From: Bacteroidota bacterium
GTDB lineage: Bacteria; Bacteroidota; Bacteroidia; Chitinophagales; Chitinophagaceae
Direction of reading: 5' to 3'
DNA: 64,000 bases
Assembly (NCBI GenBank): GCA_024640255.1
Contig: JAHEFI010000001.1
Coordinates: forward strand, 248,001 to 312,000
A program made the translations under genes and the position numbers. This document shows, piece after piece, positions 8,984 through 18,363 of this stretch (position 1 is its first letter; each line of letters opens with the position of its first letter). The notes under the pieces are model-generated. The model saw only the letters and a list, made by a program, of their open reading frames with translations. It did not search any database and was not told where the DNA came from.

Positions 8984-9013
8984 AAAGAGTCTCCCAACGG
9001 AGACTCTTTTTAT
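8984..9013 (+). terminator. Terminator of the D-amino-acid operon
   Basis: Stem AAAGAGTCTCC / GGAGACTCTTT with loop CAAC, followed by TTATTT. Together with the preceding hairpin it separates two convergent operons within 70 bases. Confidence 0.85.
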
Positions 9014-9991
9014 TTACATTAATACAGACTTTGCGTAAGCAAAACATTTTTTAGTTTCTTCCACTGCATTTGAACCTGCTGGGATATCATATTCTAATTC
9101 AATAGTTGCAGGAATCGCATATTTCTTATCTCTTAATAAACTAAGCACTTCTTTTAATGGAGTATCTCCTTCTCCCCATGGCATATTTTTACCGCCTTTC
9201 GCACCATTCTGTCTATCCTTAATATGCATGCTAGTAATTCTATCGTGATGCTTATTAATAAATGCAATTAAGGTTTCTTTTGTGTTAGCTCCACCAGCAG
9301 CGATATAGTGTCCGCAATCTAAGTTGATAGAGTTGTATGGTGATTGCGCCAATGCAGCATCCCATAATGTATCTGTTGCTTGAGTATGTGCATGGTATCC
9401 AACATATACTTGGTTTTTAGCGCCAAGCTCTCCTAATCTTTTTGAGTGTTCAAGACTTTCAGGAAGTTCTACTGTTACTGATTTCGCTCCCAGCGCTTTT
9501 GCTGCTCGCATAGCAAAATTAATTTCAGCATCTGAACTTTTAGGAGTTAATGCTTGATCAGGTTTATATGCATAGATAGTGATACCTGCGTCGTTAAACA
9601 TTTTTCTTAATTCTACAAACTTGCTAATAGAAGCAGTTTCACGCCAAGCTCTTGCTACTACATTTCTCTCATCCATTAATTTGATAAACTGTTCACGAGA
9701 AGTAATGTTTTTCATATCCATTGGACCTACAGGACTTCCTGCAAAAGTTTCTGCTGGATCACCCATTAACTCAATAGCACTAATGCCTGCATCCTTGCAA
9801 TATTGTAATAGTTCTTGAGCGGAACCAGGCATACTTCTAAAAGAATAAGTGATAACTCCAATTTGTACACCTTTAATTTTAGAGTTAGGATTGTACAAAG
9901 AAAGCATGGAAGAAGCAAAACCGTTTTTAGCGAATAAAATTCCCATACCTGCAAAAGCAGATTGTTGAAGAAAGTGGCGTCTGTTTTTCAT
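9014..9991 (-). CDS. Tat-exported sugar phosphate isomerase/epimerase (xylose isomerase-like TIM barrel)
   Basis: 325 residues. The N-terminus has a twin-arginine signal, KNRRHFLQQSAFAG, so export in folded form is expected. The rest matches the AP endonuclease 2 / xylose isomerase-like TIM barrel: VITYSFRSM, ISAIELMGDP, VGYHAHTQA, NLDCGHY, SMHIKDR and TIELEYD carry the usual metal-binding Glu, His and Asp positions. Such secreted proteins in Bacteroidota are linked to sugar or polyol metabolism, but the substrate is not known. Encoded 9 bases downstream of the phosphodiesterase gene in the same operon. Confidence 0.85.
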   Translation of the reverse strand: MKNRRHFLQQSAFAGMGILFAKNGFASSMLSLYNPNSKIKGVQIGVITYSFRSMPGSAQELLQYCKDAGISAIELMGDPAETFAGSPVGPMDMKNITSREQFIKLMDERNVVARAWRETASISKFVELRKMFNDAGITIYAYKPDQALTPKSSDAEINFAMRAAKALGAKSVTVELPESLEHSKRLGELGAKNQVYVGYHAHTQATDTLWDAALAQSPYNSINLDCGHYIAAGGANTKETLIAFINKHHDRITSMHIKDRQNGAKGGKNMPWGEGDTPLKEVLSLLRDKKYAIPATIELEYDIPAGSNAVEETKKCFAYAKSVLM

Positions 9992-10000
9992 AAGTGTTTT

Positions 10001-10969
10001 TTATTTAATGGAGATAGGCTGGCCTTGACTAGGAAATTGAAGTTTTAATCCCAATGTATTTTCTTTAATTAGGTCTTCTTTGATGAGTGTCTCGCAATTC
10101 TCGCAGGGTTTCATATGGGTAATCATAATGGCTACGTCTTTTAAATGGTCTCCTGCTAATTGGTGCAGGATTTCCATTTCTTTCATTAACCAATGAGGCG
10201 TTAAGTGACCGTATAAAGAACCATCTGCCACTTTATTGCTAAAAGAGACTTCAATGAAAATGGCTTTTAGTTGATTATGTTGAATTAGAGGTGCTAAATG
10301 ATTCCAAAGGTTTTTTAATTGTGATGATTTCTCTACTTCATCCGGCCCCGTATCTCCAAGGTACACTATATAATCGGATTGATTGCGTACTAAAAATGCG
10401 GTGCTTTCGTATGGCTTAACATGGCTTAATACAAAAGGCGTAACAGATACGCCTACTGCAGGAACTTCCATTTCTTTTTCGGGTACTAAGTATTGGTATT
10501 GATATTTTCCTATAGTTGGCTTATCTCCTTCATTAGCAAAATTAGACCAAGACTTGGCGCTAAATTGACTGCTTTTTAAAACATCAATTACAGAAGGAAT
10601 GGCATAAATATTTTTTTTAAAACTATCTCCTGGAGAATTTAAAACCAAACCTGCAGTATGATCTAAATGTCCGTGAGAAATAAAATAGCTATTAATATAT
10701 TTTTTTTGAATCTCGGTTGCATCTTTTAATGGAGTAAAGATGTTTAAGCTGGCAGCTTTTTGTAGTCCTGCATAGATAGTGCCTGCATCTAAACCAATAA
10801 ATTGTTCTGAACCATTAGCTCTTACTAAATAGGAAGACAAATTAGATTCATCTAATCCGCCTTTCACGCCTAAAGGCAGAATTGTAAAGCCTTTCTGAGT
10901 AGTTTGGCTTTTTACAGAATTGGATAAGCTGACTGTAAGTATGATTAATAGAAGGGAACTGAATTTCAT
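10001..10969 (-). CDS. Class II 3',5'-cyclic-nucleotide phosphodiesterase, exported
   Basis: 322 residues with signal peptide (1-21, ending NSVKSQ). The metallo-beta-lactamase-like signature SHGHLDHTAGLVLN (~residues 94-107) is the class II cAMP phosphodiesterase pattern HxHLDH; further metal ligands appear in YLGDTGPDE and the HLTPHWL and THMKPCE segments. Length fits CpdP/PDE1-type enzymes. It hydrolyses 3',5'-cyclic nucleotides and, given the signal peptide, would act in the periplasm or outside. A class III nucleotide cyclase gene lies 7.4 kb downstream on the other strand (18363-20480). First gene of a two-gene operon. Confidence 0.88.
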   Translation of the reverse strand: MKFSSLLLIILTVSLSNSVKSQTTQKGFTILPLGVKGGLDESNLSSYLVRANGSEQFIGLDAGTIYAGLQKAASLNIFTPLKDATEIQKKYINSYFISHGHLDHTAGLVLNSPGDSFKKNIYAIPSVIDVLKSSQFSAKSWSNFANEGDKPTIGKYQYQYLVPEKEMEVPAVGVSVTPFVLSHVKPYESTAFLVRNQSDYIVYLGDTGPDEVEKSSQLKNLWNHLAPLIQHNQLKAIFIEVSFSNKVADGSLYGHLTPHWLMKEMEILHQLAGDHLKDVAIMITHMKPCENCETLIKEDLIKENTLGLKLQFPSQGQPISIK

Positions 10970-11003
10970 ATAATTTAAACTGCTTATGTAAATTTAATAG
11001 ATT

Positions 11004-11011
11004 TACCTTTA
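11004..11011 (+). promoter_or_regulatory. Possible -7 box (TACCTTTA) before the L,D-transpeptidase gene
   Basis: Seven of eight bases match TAnnTTTG, with the ATG six bases further. No clear -33 box. Weak call. Confidence 0.4.
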
Positions 11012-11017
11012 TGCTGT

Positions 11018-12229
11018 ATGAATCTTATTAAAAAAGCCTTTGTTCTATCTATTCTTATCCTTCAAGTATCAGCCATTGGAGCACAAACTACACCAATAGC
11101 ATTTTCTTGGACAAAATTTCCTCACTCTATTCATGTTCTAGATAGTTTAATTTCAAAGAGTGGTGCTTATGGATTAAATAAAAACGAATATTCAGGCTTG
11201 CCAAAATCCATGATTGGTGATAGTGTAAAGTTGAATTCTTTAATTGACAAAATCGCTATACATTTTTTTAGTGATTTAGCAATTGGCACTAAACCGTCCT
11301 CTATTTTTTATCACGGAGTTCAATTTAAAATAGATAAACAAGCAGTTATTACACAGGTTTATCAATTTGCAAGAGTGGGTAAATTAGCAGATTTAGTGAA
11401 TGTTTATAATAATCAATCCAAAGAGATTACTATTTTAATCAATGAATTAAAAAAATTACAAGACTCCACGCCAAGACCTAATAAAGCTATTCAAATTATT
11501 AGCAAAGCTATTAATGATTATAAATGGCTACTTGCTATAGAAAAGGGTAATAAAATTATTTTGGTGAATTTGCCTTCAACAAAGCTAAGCGTACTAGAAA
11601 ATGGGAACCAAGTAATGCAGATGAAACTTATTGTGGGTAAGCCTGCTACCCCAAGTGGTACATTTACTGCAGTGGTGAATCAGGTTGTCATTAACCCTTA
11701 TTGGAATGTGCCTAAAAGTATTATGGTTAGGGAGATGTTGCCATCTATTCAAAATGATATAGCTTATTTTGAAAGAAATCATTTAGAATTAAGAAATGTA
11801 GATTATAAAAAAGTAGATCCATCTACAATAAATTGGTATGATATTGATACTGTTAATTTCCCCTTTTTTATAAGACAGAGTACTGGTTGTGATAATTCTC
11901 TTGGTATTATAAAATTAGATTTTGATAATCCTTATGGTATTTATTTACACGATACACCACAAAAAGAATTGTTTGCTTTAAATAACCGTTTTTTTAGTCA
12001 TGGTTGTATGAGAATGGAGAAGCCAATTGAAATGGCTAAGTATTTGTTAAAAAATAATCCAAGAGCATTAGATAGTATAGATTTTGAAAATTGTTATAAA
12101 AACCCCCAACCCATTAATATACAAATGACTGAAAAAGTTAATGTTATAGTTTGGTATCATTTGGTGGACTTTGATGAAAAGTTAAAACTGCAGTATTATC
12201 CCAATATCTACCATAAGCCCTTGAATTAG
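11018..12229 (+). CDS. L,D-transpeptidase (YkuD family, LdtD/YcbB-like)
   Basis: 403 residues with signal peptide (1-22, ending SAIGAQ). The N-terminal part is helical, including a DSLISKSGAYGLNKNEYSG peptidoglycan-binding-like stretch. The catalytic YkuD domain starts near LVNLPSTKLSVLENG (residue ~175) and ends in the active-site motif FSHGCMRMEKP (Cys ~331) after YLHDTPQK. The PSGTFTAVVNQVVINPYWNV block is typical of YcbB-like enzymes. It forms 3-3 cross-links or attaches proteins to peptidoglycan in the periplasm. Shorter than E. coli LdtD (about 600 residues). The next gene encodes another YkuD-class enzyme, 24 bases downstream. Confidence 0.9.
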   Translation: MNLIKKAFVLSILILQVSAIGAQTTPIAFSWTKFPHSIHVLDSLISKSGAYGLNKNEYSGLPKSMIGDSVKLNSLIDKIAIHFFSDLAIGTKPSSIFYHGVQFKIDKQAVITQVYQFARVGKLADLVNVYNNQSKEITILINELKKLQDSTPRPNKAIQIISKAINDYKWLLAIEKGNKIILVNLPSTKLSVLENGNQVMQMKLIVGKPATPSGTFTAVVNQVVINPYWNVPKSIMVREMLPSIQNDIAYFERNHLELRNVDYKKVDPSTINWYDIDTVNFPFFIRQSTGCDNSLGIIKLDFDNPYGIYLHDTPQKELFALNNRFFSHGCMRMEKPIEMAKYLLKNNPRALDSIDFENCYKNPQPINIQMTEKVNVIVWYHLVDFDEKLKLQYYPNIYHKPLN

Positions 12230-12232
12230 TCG

Positions 12233-12240
12233 TACCTTTG
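12233..12240 (+). promoter_or_regulatory. -7 box TACCTTTG before the second transpeptidase gene
   Basis: Exact match to the Bacteroidota -7 consensus TAnnTTTG, 13 bases before the ATG. It begins four bases after the previous stop codon, so this gene may have its own promoter. No good -33 box seen. Confidence 0.5.
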
Positions 12241-12253
12241 CAGCTTCACCCTA

Positions 12254-12925
12254 ATGAAGCAGTTAATATTTATTTTAATTTTTTTAGTGACTGGTGTAAT
12301 GCCAAGTTCTAGCCATAACAGCAATAATAGTTCCAATACTATTGCTGATCAGGCAAGTTATATCTCCACTGCTTATCATATCAATCAAGAAGCGATCGAA
12401 ATTGCCTTAAAGGGGTATCAAAAATTACACAATTTGGGGAAGCTAGCTAATCTACAATATTTAACTATTGCTGATTTTAGTAAACCTAGTAATGAAGAAA
12501 GACTTTTTATTATTGACATGCAACTAATGCAAGTGGTGGTAAAGAGTTTGGTAGCGCATGGCAAGAACTCTGGCTTAAAAGTGGCTAATAATTTTTCTAA
12601 TCAATTATCTTCTTTTCAATCCAGTTTAGGATTTTATATAACTGGTGAAATATACAAAGGTAAGCATGGAGCATCATTAGAATTGAATGGAGTTGAAAAA
12701 GGCATTAACGATCAAGCCAAAGAAAGAGCCATTGTAATTCATGGCGCAGACTATGTAAGCAATAAATATATTCAACAACAAGGATATATAGGAAGAAGCT
12801 TGGGCTGCCCAGCAGTGCCTAATAATCAGGTGTCTACTATTATTAATACGATTAAAGGAGCTTCTTGTTTATTTATTTATGCCCCTAATAGTCAGTATCA
12901 AAAAAAATCTACTTATTTAGATTAA
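12254..12925 (+). CDS. Murein L,D-transpeptidase catalytic domain protein (YkuD_2 type)
   Basis: 223 residues with signal peptide (1-20). The second half contains RAIVIHGADYVS (catalytic His) and GRSLGCPAVPNN (catalytic Cys), the hallmark of the YkuD_2 family (PF13645), which has SxGCPA instead of the SHGC found in the preceding gene. The conserved YITIADFSKP-like stretch is LTIADFSKPSNEERL. A periplasmic peptidoglycan enzyme is likely; the reaction of this subfamily is not well established. Its stop lies three bases from the stop of the convergent AraC-type gene. Confidence 0.85.
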   Translation: MKQLIFILIFLVTGVMPSSSHNSNNSSNTIADQASYISTAYHINQEAIEIALKGYQKLHNLGKLANLQYLTIADFSKPSNEERLFIIDMQLMQVVVKSLVAHGKNSGLKVANNFSNQLSSFQSSLGFYITGEIYKGKHGASLELNGVEKGINDQAKERAIVIHGADYVSNKYIQQQGYIGRSLGCPAVPNNQVSTIINTIKGASCLFIYAPNSQYQKKSTYLD

Positions 12926-12928
12926 ATA

Positions 12929-14179
12929 TTATTGAGTAACTATTGACTTAATGAAAGCAGAAGGAGTTACTCCTTTTCTTTCTTTAAAGGCGTCAATAAA
13001 TTTAGACCTTGAAGCGAATCCCGCATTGGTTGCAATTGCTTCGATAGTGAGGTTTTTAGATTCACCTTGTTCAATCATTCTACAAACATGATCGATTCTT
13101 AAATTTTTTCTCCACTCACTAAAAGTGATTTTCAATTCCTTATTAAAATAATTAGATAAAAATCTTTCTGGAATTTTTAAGTCAAATGACATTTGAGAAA
13201 GAGAGAAGTCTCTACTAATGTAGGGGCTAGTAGATAAATATTTTTCTATTATTTTTTCTATATCTTCTGTAACTGAAACATCTTTAATCTTCTTTGGCAG
13301 GTTGGATTTAATATCATCAATGATACTATCCTTACCTTTCTCTATTGTATATGATACGTTACCATACAATATCTTAGGGAATAAGAACAAGAAAATATTT
13401 TGTAAGAAAAATCCTGCACCACAAATTCCGAAATAATATTTTTCTGTAAATATTTGATAGGACGGAATACCGAAGATCGAAAACTTAATATCATACAAAG
13501 TGGACATATGCCCAATACTATTAACCGCTATTACTATTTGAATGCCACATAACAATAACATCCATTTAGTTAATATGCCATGATTTGAAGAACGAGTGCC
13601 ATGTGTTTTATATACATTATGAGCATGTCTAAAAAAGTAGATAATGGAGAATAGAGAATAGGCTAATAAATGTGCCGACCTGGAAAGAAGGATAAACTCA
13701 AAAGACACAAAATTGAAATGCAGGGTATAATTCTCTGTGACATTCACAATTTCATGGGCAATACTTGCTTTTTGATCAAATGGTAAAGTGGTAAAAGGCA
13801 GGCAATTGAAAATAATAAATACTGCAGGTAATAGATGCATCCAATCCCATTTCTCCAACTTATTATTTTCAGACAAGGTACTTTTTACATAGTAGTATAA
13901 AAATGGGCCTAAGAGGTAAGAAAGCGGCAACCAATGAACAAAGCATACTCCCTCCCAGAATAGATCCTTAGTGAAATGCAAGCCATAGTATACCAAAACG
14001 ATCAAATTGCAGCAAAGAAAGAACAGGGCCAGGAATATATTGGATCTATTTAAAGAGCTTAAATAGTAAATCAGAATAAAGGAAGTGAAAATCCCAAATA
14101 ACGGGAAGAAAATTGCCATAAGTGCGTGATTACTAGTTGAATAGACTTCAAGATAATCAAAATCAGCTAAAAATAGCAT
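12929..14179 (-). CDS. Membrane-anchored AraC family transcriptional regulator
   Basis: 416 residues. Residues ~15-270 hold seven or eight hydrophobic helices; the C-terminal ~100 residues are an AraC-type double helix-turn-helix (SLSQMSFDLKIPERFLSNYF, then AIATNAGFASRSKFIDAFKE and GVTPSAFIKS). This 7TM-AraC layout is common in Bacteroidota and suggests a membrane sensor that binds DNA directly. It is divergent from the SpoIIE sensor gene at 14345, and the inverted repeat GTTCC-N13-GGAAC lies 32 bases before its start, so autoregulation or control of the neighbour is possible. Target genes are unknown. Confidence 0.88.
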   Translation of the reverse strand: MLFLADFDYLEVYSTSNHALMAIFFPLFGIFTSFILIYYLSSLNRSNIFLALFFLCCNLIVLVYYGLHFTKDLFWEGVCFVHWLPLSYLLGPFLYYYVKSTLSENNKLEKWDWMHLLPAVFIIFNCLPFTTLPFDQKASIAHEIVNVTENYTLHFNFVSFEFILLSRSAHLLAYSLFSIIYFFRHAHNVYKTHGTRSSNHGILTKWMLLLCGIQIVIAVNSIGHMSTLYDIKFSIFGIPSYQIFTEKYYFGICGAGFFLQNIFLFLFPKILYGNVSYTIEKGKDSIIDDIKSNLPKKIKDVSVTEDIEKIIEKYLSTSPYISRDFSLSQMSFDLKIPERFLSNYFNKELKITFSEWRKNLRIDHVCRMIEQGESKNLTIEAIATNAGFASRSKFIDAFKERKGVTPSAFIKSIVTQ

Positions 14180-14211
14180 TAATTCTAAGCTTCATTGATG
14201 AGTGGATTTTT

Positions 14212-14234
14212 GTTCCAAAATGGCAAAAAGGAAC
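14212..14234. promoter_or_regulatory. Inverted repeat GTTCC-N13-GGAAC, copy 1
   Basis: Located between the divergent AraC-type regulator and the SpoIIE sensor gene, with outer flanks TTT/AAA. Same 5+13+5 layout as copies at 31808, 43778 and 48101. Probable binding site of a dimeric regulator. Confidence 0.7.
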
Positions 14235-14344
14235 AAATTAGCCCCATCTATATCACTTACTGAATGGGCATAACCGTATTTTGAATATCCGATTGGAATT
14301 CTCCTAACGCTTTCAAAATCAACAAACTAATAACAAAACCTATA

Positions 14345-17300
14345 ATGAGAAGAAGCGCCATTTTCACATTATTTATTTTTATACTATTTGGTTTTTTAAA
14401 GTCAAATGCCCAGTATCCAACAGACTATACTTTTGAGAGTTATAAGATAAAGGAAGGTCTTTCGGAAGGGGGAGCATATACGGTTTTTCAGGATCATTTA
14501 GGGTATATCTGGGTAGGAACTATAGGTTTGGAGCGATTTGATGGGTATGTTTTCAAAAATTATAGATCTAGCGTTTTTGATTCCACTTCCATACCCAGTG
14601 GGCAAAAGAGAGTAATTAAAGAAGATCATCAACACAATTTATGGGTGGGGACACAAAATGTACTTTCCAAATTGAATAGAGCTACTGATTCTTGGGAAAA
14701 TTTTTCCTACGGTAGTAATGCAACCACTTTTAATGATATCTGGTTTAGTAAAGATGATAATGAAATCTTTATCACTACTTATAACGACGGTTTATTTGTA
14801 TATAATAGATTAAATAAAACATGGAAGCAATATAGTTATGGTACTAATATGTTTACTAAAATTGTTGATATCTCAAATAATGAATTGTTAATAGGTACAG
14901 TTGATGGTTTAGTAATCTTCAATAGCAAAACAAAAAAATTTGTACAAAGTTATTTAGAAACAAAATCAATACCAACTGAGACTAATTTCAGAGATTTTGC
15001 ACAAAAAGATACAAATCATTGGTATGCTTCTTCTACTAAAGGTATTTATATTTTTAGCAAACAAGATGGATTAAAACCGGCCTTTCAATATCAAAAGGGG
15101 AATGATAATTCTATTATGGATACAATTGTCACTTCTATTTACTTTAATGCTAAGAAGCAAGAATTATGGGCAAAGATTTCTAAAAAAGGGCTAGACATTA
15201 TTCATCTAAAAACGAATACTGTAACTCATTTAAACAAGGAAACATATCCTGATGAAAATTTTATAAAAAATTCTATAAATGAAATTATAGAAGATCAACA
15301 AGGAAATATTTGGCTAGCTACAAATGATGGCGTATTTAAATATAATCCAACAAGAAGGGAGATAAAAACTATTTCAGATAAAGAACCCTATGCTTTAAAA
15401 TTACCATTTACCAAAACTTGGGGAGCTTATATTGGACCTGACAAGCATTTATGGGTAGCGGGAGGCGAACATAGTGATGATGGGATTATAGAAATTGATT
15501 TAGTTTCAAAAAAATCAACCAGGTATTTCCCTAAAACAAATGGTAAATTAGGTACAGCCTGGATATTAACAGAAGACGCCCAAAAAAATACATGGGCATT
15601 TAATACTAGATTAGTTTCAAATGCAGGATTTGAATTATTCAAAAAAGATAGAAGTGATAAATTGTTTAAATCAATTGGCAATACAAATAATTTATTGAAT
15701 GTACCATTCGATAATAGCTTTGGGCAAAGTTATATAACAGAACATAAAAGCTATATTTTCGGGGGACGCTCAGCAATAGAATTAATTGATAGTAGTGGAA
15801 ATTTTGTAGGTAAGCCCTATGCCCCTTTAACTTCATTAAAGAATGAAAGAATTTATTCTTTCTATAATGTAAGCAAGGGAAAAACATATATTCTAACAGA
15901 AAAGAGACTTTTGTTATGGGATGAAGAAAAAAATTCTTTTAAAAATCTTGCACCTAAAATAGATTTTAAAGATTTTGCATTTAGGTCAGTCTTTAGCATT
16001 TTTAATTTGGTGGTATACAATGATAGTATTGTTTATGTTTCTGGATATGATTATGGTTTAGCAGAAATTAATTTAAAGCAACAAAGTAAAAAAGTTTTTA
16101 CCATTAACGATGGTATGCCAACGCAATTAGTGTATGATTTAAAGATGGATCCAGGAAATAATTTATGGATGTCATCTGATTATGGTTTAATTAGATATAG
16201 TATTCAGAAAAAACAATTTAAAAATATAACACCAAGCGAAGGTGCTCAAGGTTATGAATATAATTCATGGGCAAATTTTTTGACTAAGGATGGAGATTTT
16301 ATTTATTCCGGACAAGGAGGAATTAACTACTTCAATTATAAAGACGTAACAGATAATGAACAAAAGCCAAATATTATTATTCAAAGAGTTACTGTCAAAA
16401 ATAAAATTATACCTATTGAGTCTGTAAAGACAGATGAATCAATTGTTGTGAAATACAATGAAAATGTCTTGGCATTTGATTTTGTAGCTTTTAATTATAA
16501 GAATACTGCACAGAATAAGTACAAGTATATGATGGTCGGCTATGACAATGATTGGAGAGAATCTGGATCCCGTCATTATACTACTTATACCAACCTTCCC
16601 GCGGGAGATTATACATTTAGAGTAATTGCATCCAATAATGATGGACTTTGGAATGAAGAAGGTGCTTATGTTAAAATAAAAATATTACCAGCTCCTTGGT
16701 TTACTTGGTGGGCATATACCATTTACATATTAATCATATTATTGGGTATTTATTTATTTATTCAATACAAGCAAAAGCAACAAAAGAAGCATTTAGAAGA
16801 CGAACGTAAGAACAATGAATTGGCAGAAGCGAAAGCATTACAAGAAAGATTACTGCCAAAGCAAAACCCAGTTATAGATCATCTAGATATTGCTACCTAT
16901 TTAAGAACTTCAACAGAGGTGGGCGGTGATTATTATGATTTCTTCCAACAACCAGATGGATCTTTGTATGCCATCTGTGGGGATGCGACTGGTCATGGTA
17001 CACCCTCTGGAATGTTAGTGTCTATTACAAAAGCTGGTATCATTGGTTTACCACAAATGCCACCTAACAAAATGCTATCAGCTTTAAATACCGTTGTTAA
17101 GAAAGTGGATTTAGGTATTTTAAGAATGAGCTTAAATATTGCTTATTTAAAAGGCAATCAACTAACATTAAGTTCTGCTGGTATGCCTCCATATTTTATC
17201 TATCGTGCTCATAATCAAGCAACTGAAGAAATAATGCTGTCAGGTATACCATTGGGAAGTTTTAATAAAGTAGAATATGATGAGCTGACAACTGAATTTA

Positions 17301-17521
17301 ATAAAGGGGATATTTTGGCTATTATTTCGGATGGTTTGGCAGAAGCACCTAACGCAAAAGGCGAATTATTTGACTATCCTCAAATTCAATCAATTATTAC
17401 AGAAAATAGCCATTTGAATGCTCAGACTTTAATTGACGAGTTAATGAGTCAGGCAGATGTTTGGTTAGATGGGGCCCATAATCCGGATGATATTACCATT
17501 GTTATAATAAAACATAACTAA
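14345..17521 (+). CDS. Beta-propeller/Y_Y_Y sensor with SpoIIE-type PP2C phosphatase output
   Basis: 1058 residues. Signal peptide 1-22; two-component-regulator propeller repeats (for example GYIWVGTIGLERFDG, NLWVGTQN, NIWLATNDGVFKYNP, NLWMSSDYGL) over ~25-690; a Y_Y_Y domain ~700-780 (NYKNTAQNKYKYMMVGYD, YTTYTNLPAGDYTFRV); one membrane helix ~786-806; a charged coiled linker; and a PP2C/SpoIIE domain ~840-1058 with metal-binding Asp in EVGGDYYDFF, CGDATGHG, ISDGLAEAPN and NPDDITIV. This is a hybrid-sensor architecture with the kinase replaced by a phosphatase. The expected target is a phosphorylated STAS protein, and one is encoded three genes on. Periplasmic ligand unknown. Confidence 0.92.
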   Translation: MRRSAIFTLFIFILFGFLKSNAQYPTDYTFESYKIKEGLSEGGAYTVFQDHLGYIWVGTIGLERFDGYVFKNYRSSVFDSTSIPSGQKRVIKEDHQHNLWVGTQNVLSKLNRATDSWENFSYGSNATTFNDIWFSKDDNEIFITTYNDGLFVYNRLNKTWKQYSYGTNMFTKIVDISNNELLIGTVDGLVIFNSKTKKFVQSYLETKSIPTETNFRDFAQKDTNHWYASSTKGIYIFSKQDGLKPAFQYQKGNDNSIMDTIVTSIYFNAKKQELWAKISKKGLDIIHLKTNTVTHLNKETYPDENFIKNSINEIIEDQQGNIWLATNDGVFKYNPTRREIKTISDKEPYALKLPFTKTWGAYIGPDKHLWVAGGEHSDDGIIEIDLVSKKSTRYFPKTNGKLGTAWILTEDAQKNTWAFNTRLVSNAGFELFKKDRSDKLFKSIGNTNNLLNVPFDNSFGQSYITEHKSYIFGGRSAIELIDSSGNFVGKPYAPLTSLKNERIYSFYNVSKGKTYILTEKRLLLWDEEKNSFKNLAPKIDFKDFAFRSVFSIFNLVVYNDSIVYVSGYDYGLAEINLKQQSKKVFTINDGMPTQLVYDLKMDPGNNLWMSSDYGLIRYSIQKKQFKNITPSEGAQGYEYNSWANFLTKDGDFIYSGQGGINYFNYKDVTDNEQKPNIIIQRVTVKNKIIPIESVKTDESIVVKYNENVLAFDFVAFNYKNTAQNKYKYMMVGYDNDWRESGSRHYTTYTNLPAGDYTFRVIASNNDGLWNEEGAYVKIKILPAPWFTWWAYTIYILIILLGIYLFIQYKQKQQKKHLEDERKNNELAEAKALQERLLPKQNPVIDHLDIATYLRTSTEVGGDYYDFFQQPDGSLYAICGDATGHGTPSGMLVSITKAGIIGLPQMPPNKMLSALNTVVKKVDLGILRMSLNIAYLKGNQLTLSSAGMPPYFIYRAHNQATEEIMLSGIPLGSFNKVEYDELTTEFNKGDILAIISDGLAEAPNAKGELFDYPQIQSIITENSHLNAQTLIDELMSQADVWLDGAHNPDDITIVIIKHN

Positions 17522-17591
17522 TGTTATTCATCATTGAATTTTAATTAAATTTAGTAGCATAAAAATTTTAAAATAGTACAAATTAATAACA

Positions 17592-18008
17592 ATGAAAAAA
17601 CCAAGTGTTGAACTTAAGTTGCCTATTATTCCAAATATGGAATTAATCGCAACACAGACTGCCGAAGTAATCGCTAGGCACATGAATTTGAATGACGATC
17701 AAAGCGGAGAAATTAGCATGGCTTTAATTGAAGCTTGTATTAATGCTTTTGAACATTCAAAATCTGACAGTAATGTATTTATTCACTTTTTAATTGAAGA
17801 AGATTCTTTAGTAGTAAAAGTGATTGATCAAGGAGTAGGCTTTGATAAAACCAAAGTAGAAATTCCAAAGATTGAAAACAAAATTGGTAAAGATGAACGT
17901 AAGCGTGGCTGGGGCTTACAGCTGATTCAAGAGCTAATGGACTCTGTAGAATTTGAATCAAGTAGTGATGGGACAACAGTAACAATGAAAAAAAATATAA
18001 AACATTAA
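17592..18008 (+). CDS. RsbW/SpoIIAB-like anti-sigma-type serine kinase (HATPase)
   Basis: 138 residues matching the HATPase_c_2 family: N box MALIEACINAFEHS, G1 box VIDQGVGFD, G2 region RGWGLQLIQELMD. Size and lack of other domains are those of partner-switching kinases such as RsbW, RsbT or SpoIIAB. They phosphorylate a STAS antagonist on Ser/Thr, and the phosphatase reverses this. Encoded 13 bases before the STAS gene and directly after the SpoIIE sensor, so a complete partner-switch module is present. No cognate sigma factor gene is seen nearby; the regulated partner may be different, perhaps the cyclase encoded two genes on. Confidence 0.9.
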   Translation: MKKPSVELKLPIIPNMELIATQTAEVIARHMNLNDDQSGEISMALIEACINAFEHSKSDSNVFIHFLIEEDSLVVKVIDQGVGFDKTKVEIPKIENKIGKDERKRGWGLQLIQELMDSVEFESSSDGTTVTMKKNIKH

Positions 18009-18021
18009 AAATAAACTAACC

Positions 18022-18363
18022 ATGAGCGGATTTATTAAAAGCACAAAAGAAGCAAATCAAATTGTAATCATTGAAACAGATGGATATTTAAACAACGAAG
18101 GTGGAGAAGCTATATCTGCAATTTGTTATGAGAAAATGAGTTCAGGTCAGAACAAATTTTTGATTAATATGGCTGGAACCAAGGTGGTTAATAGCATTGG
18201 CGTGTCTATCTTAATTGAAATCATTGAGAAATTACAAGAAGTAGATGGAAAAATTGGTTACTATAATTTAGCACCAATTGTTTCTAAGACTTTTAATATT
18301 ATGGGTCTAACTAAGTATTCGACTGTTTTTGAATCAGAAGAAGCAGCAGTTAGTGGCTTATAA
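18022..18363 (+). CDS. STAS domain anti-sigma factor antagonist (SpoIIAA/RsbV-like)
   Basis: 113 residues, single STAS domain. The motif KVVNSIGVSILIEIIEKL contains the serine that is normally phosphorylated (NSIG, usually DSxG or NSxG) followed by the conserved helix. Its stop overlaps the start of the cyclase gene (TAATG), so the two proteins are made together. Expected to be phosphorylated by the kinase encoded upstream and dephosphorylated by one or more of the five SpoIIE-type phosphatases in this region. Confidence 0.92.
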   Translation: MSGFIKSTKEANQIVIIETDGYLNNEGGEAISAICYEKMSSGQNKFLINMAGTKVVNSIGVSILIEIIEKLQEVDGKIGYYNLAPIVSKTFNIMGLTKYSTVFESEEAAVSGL

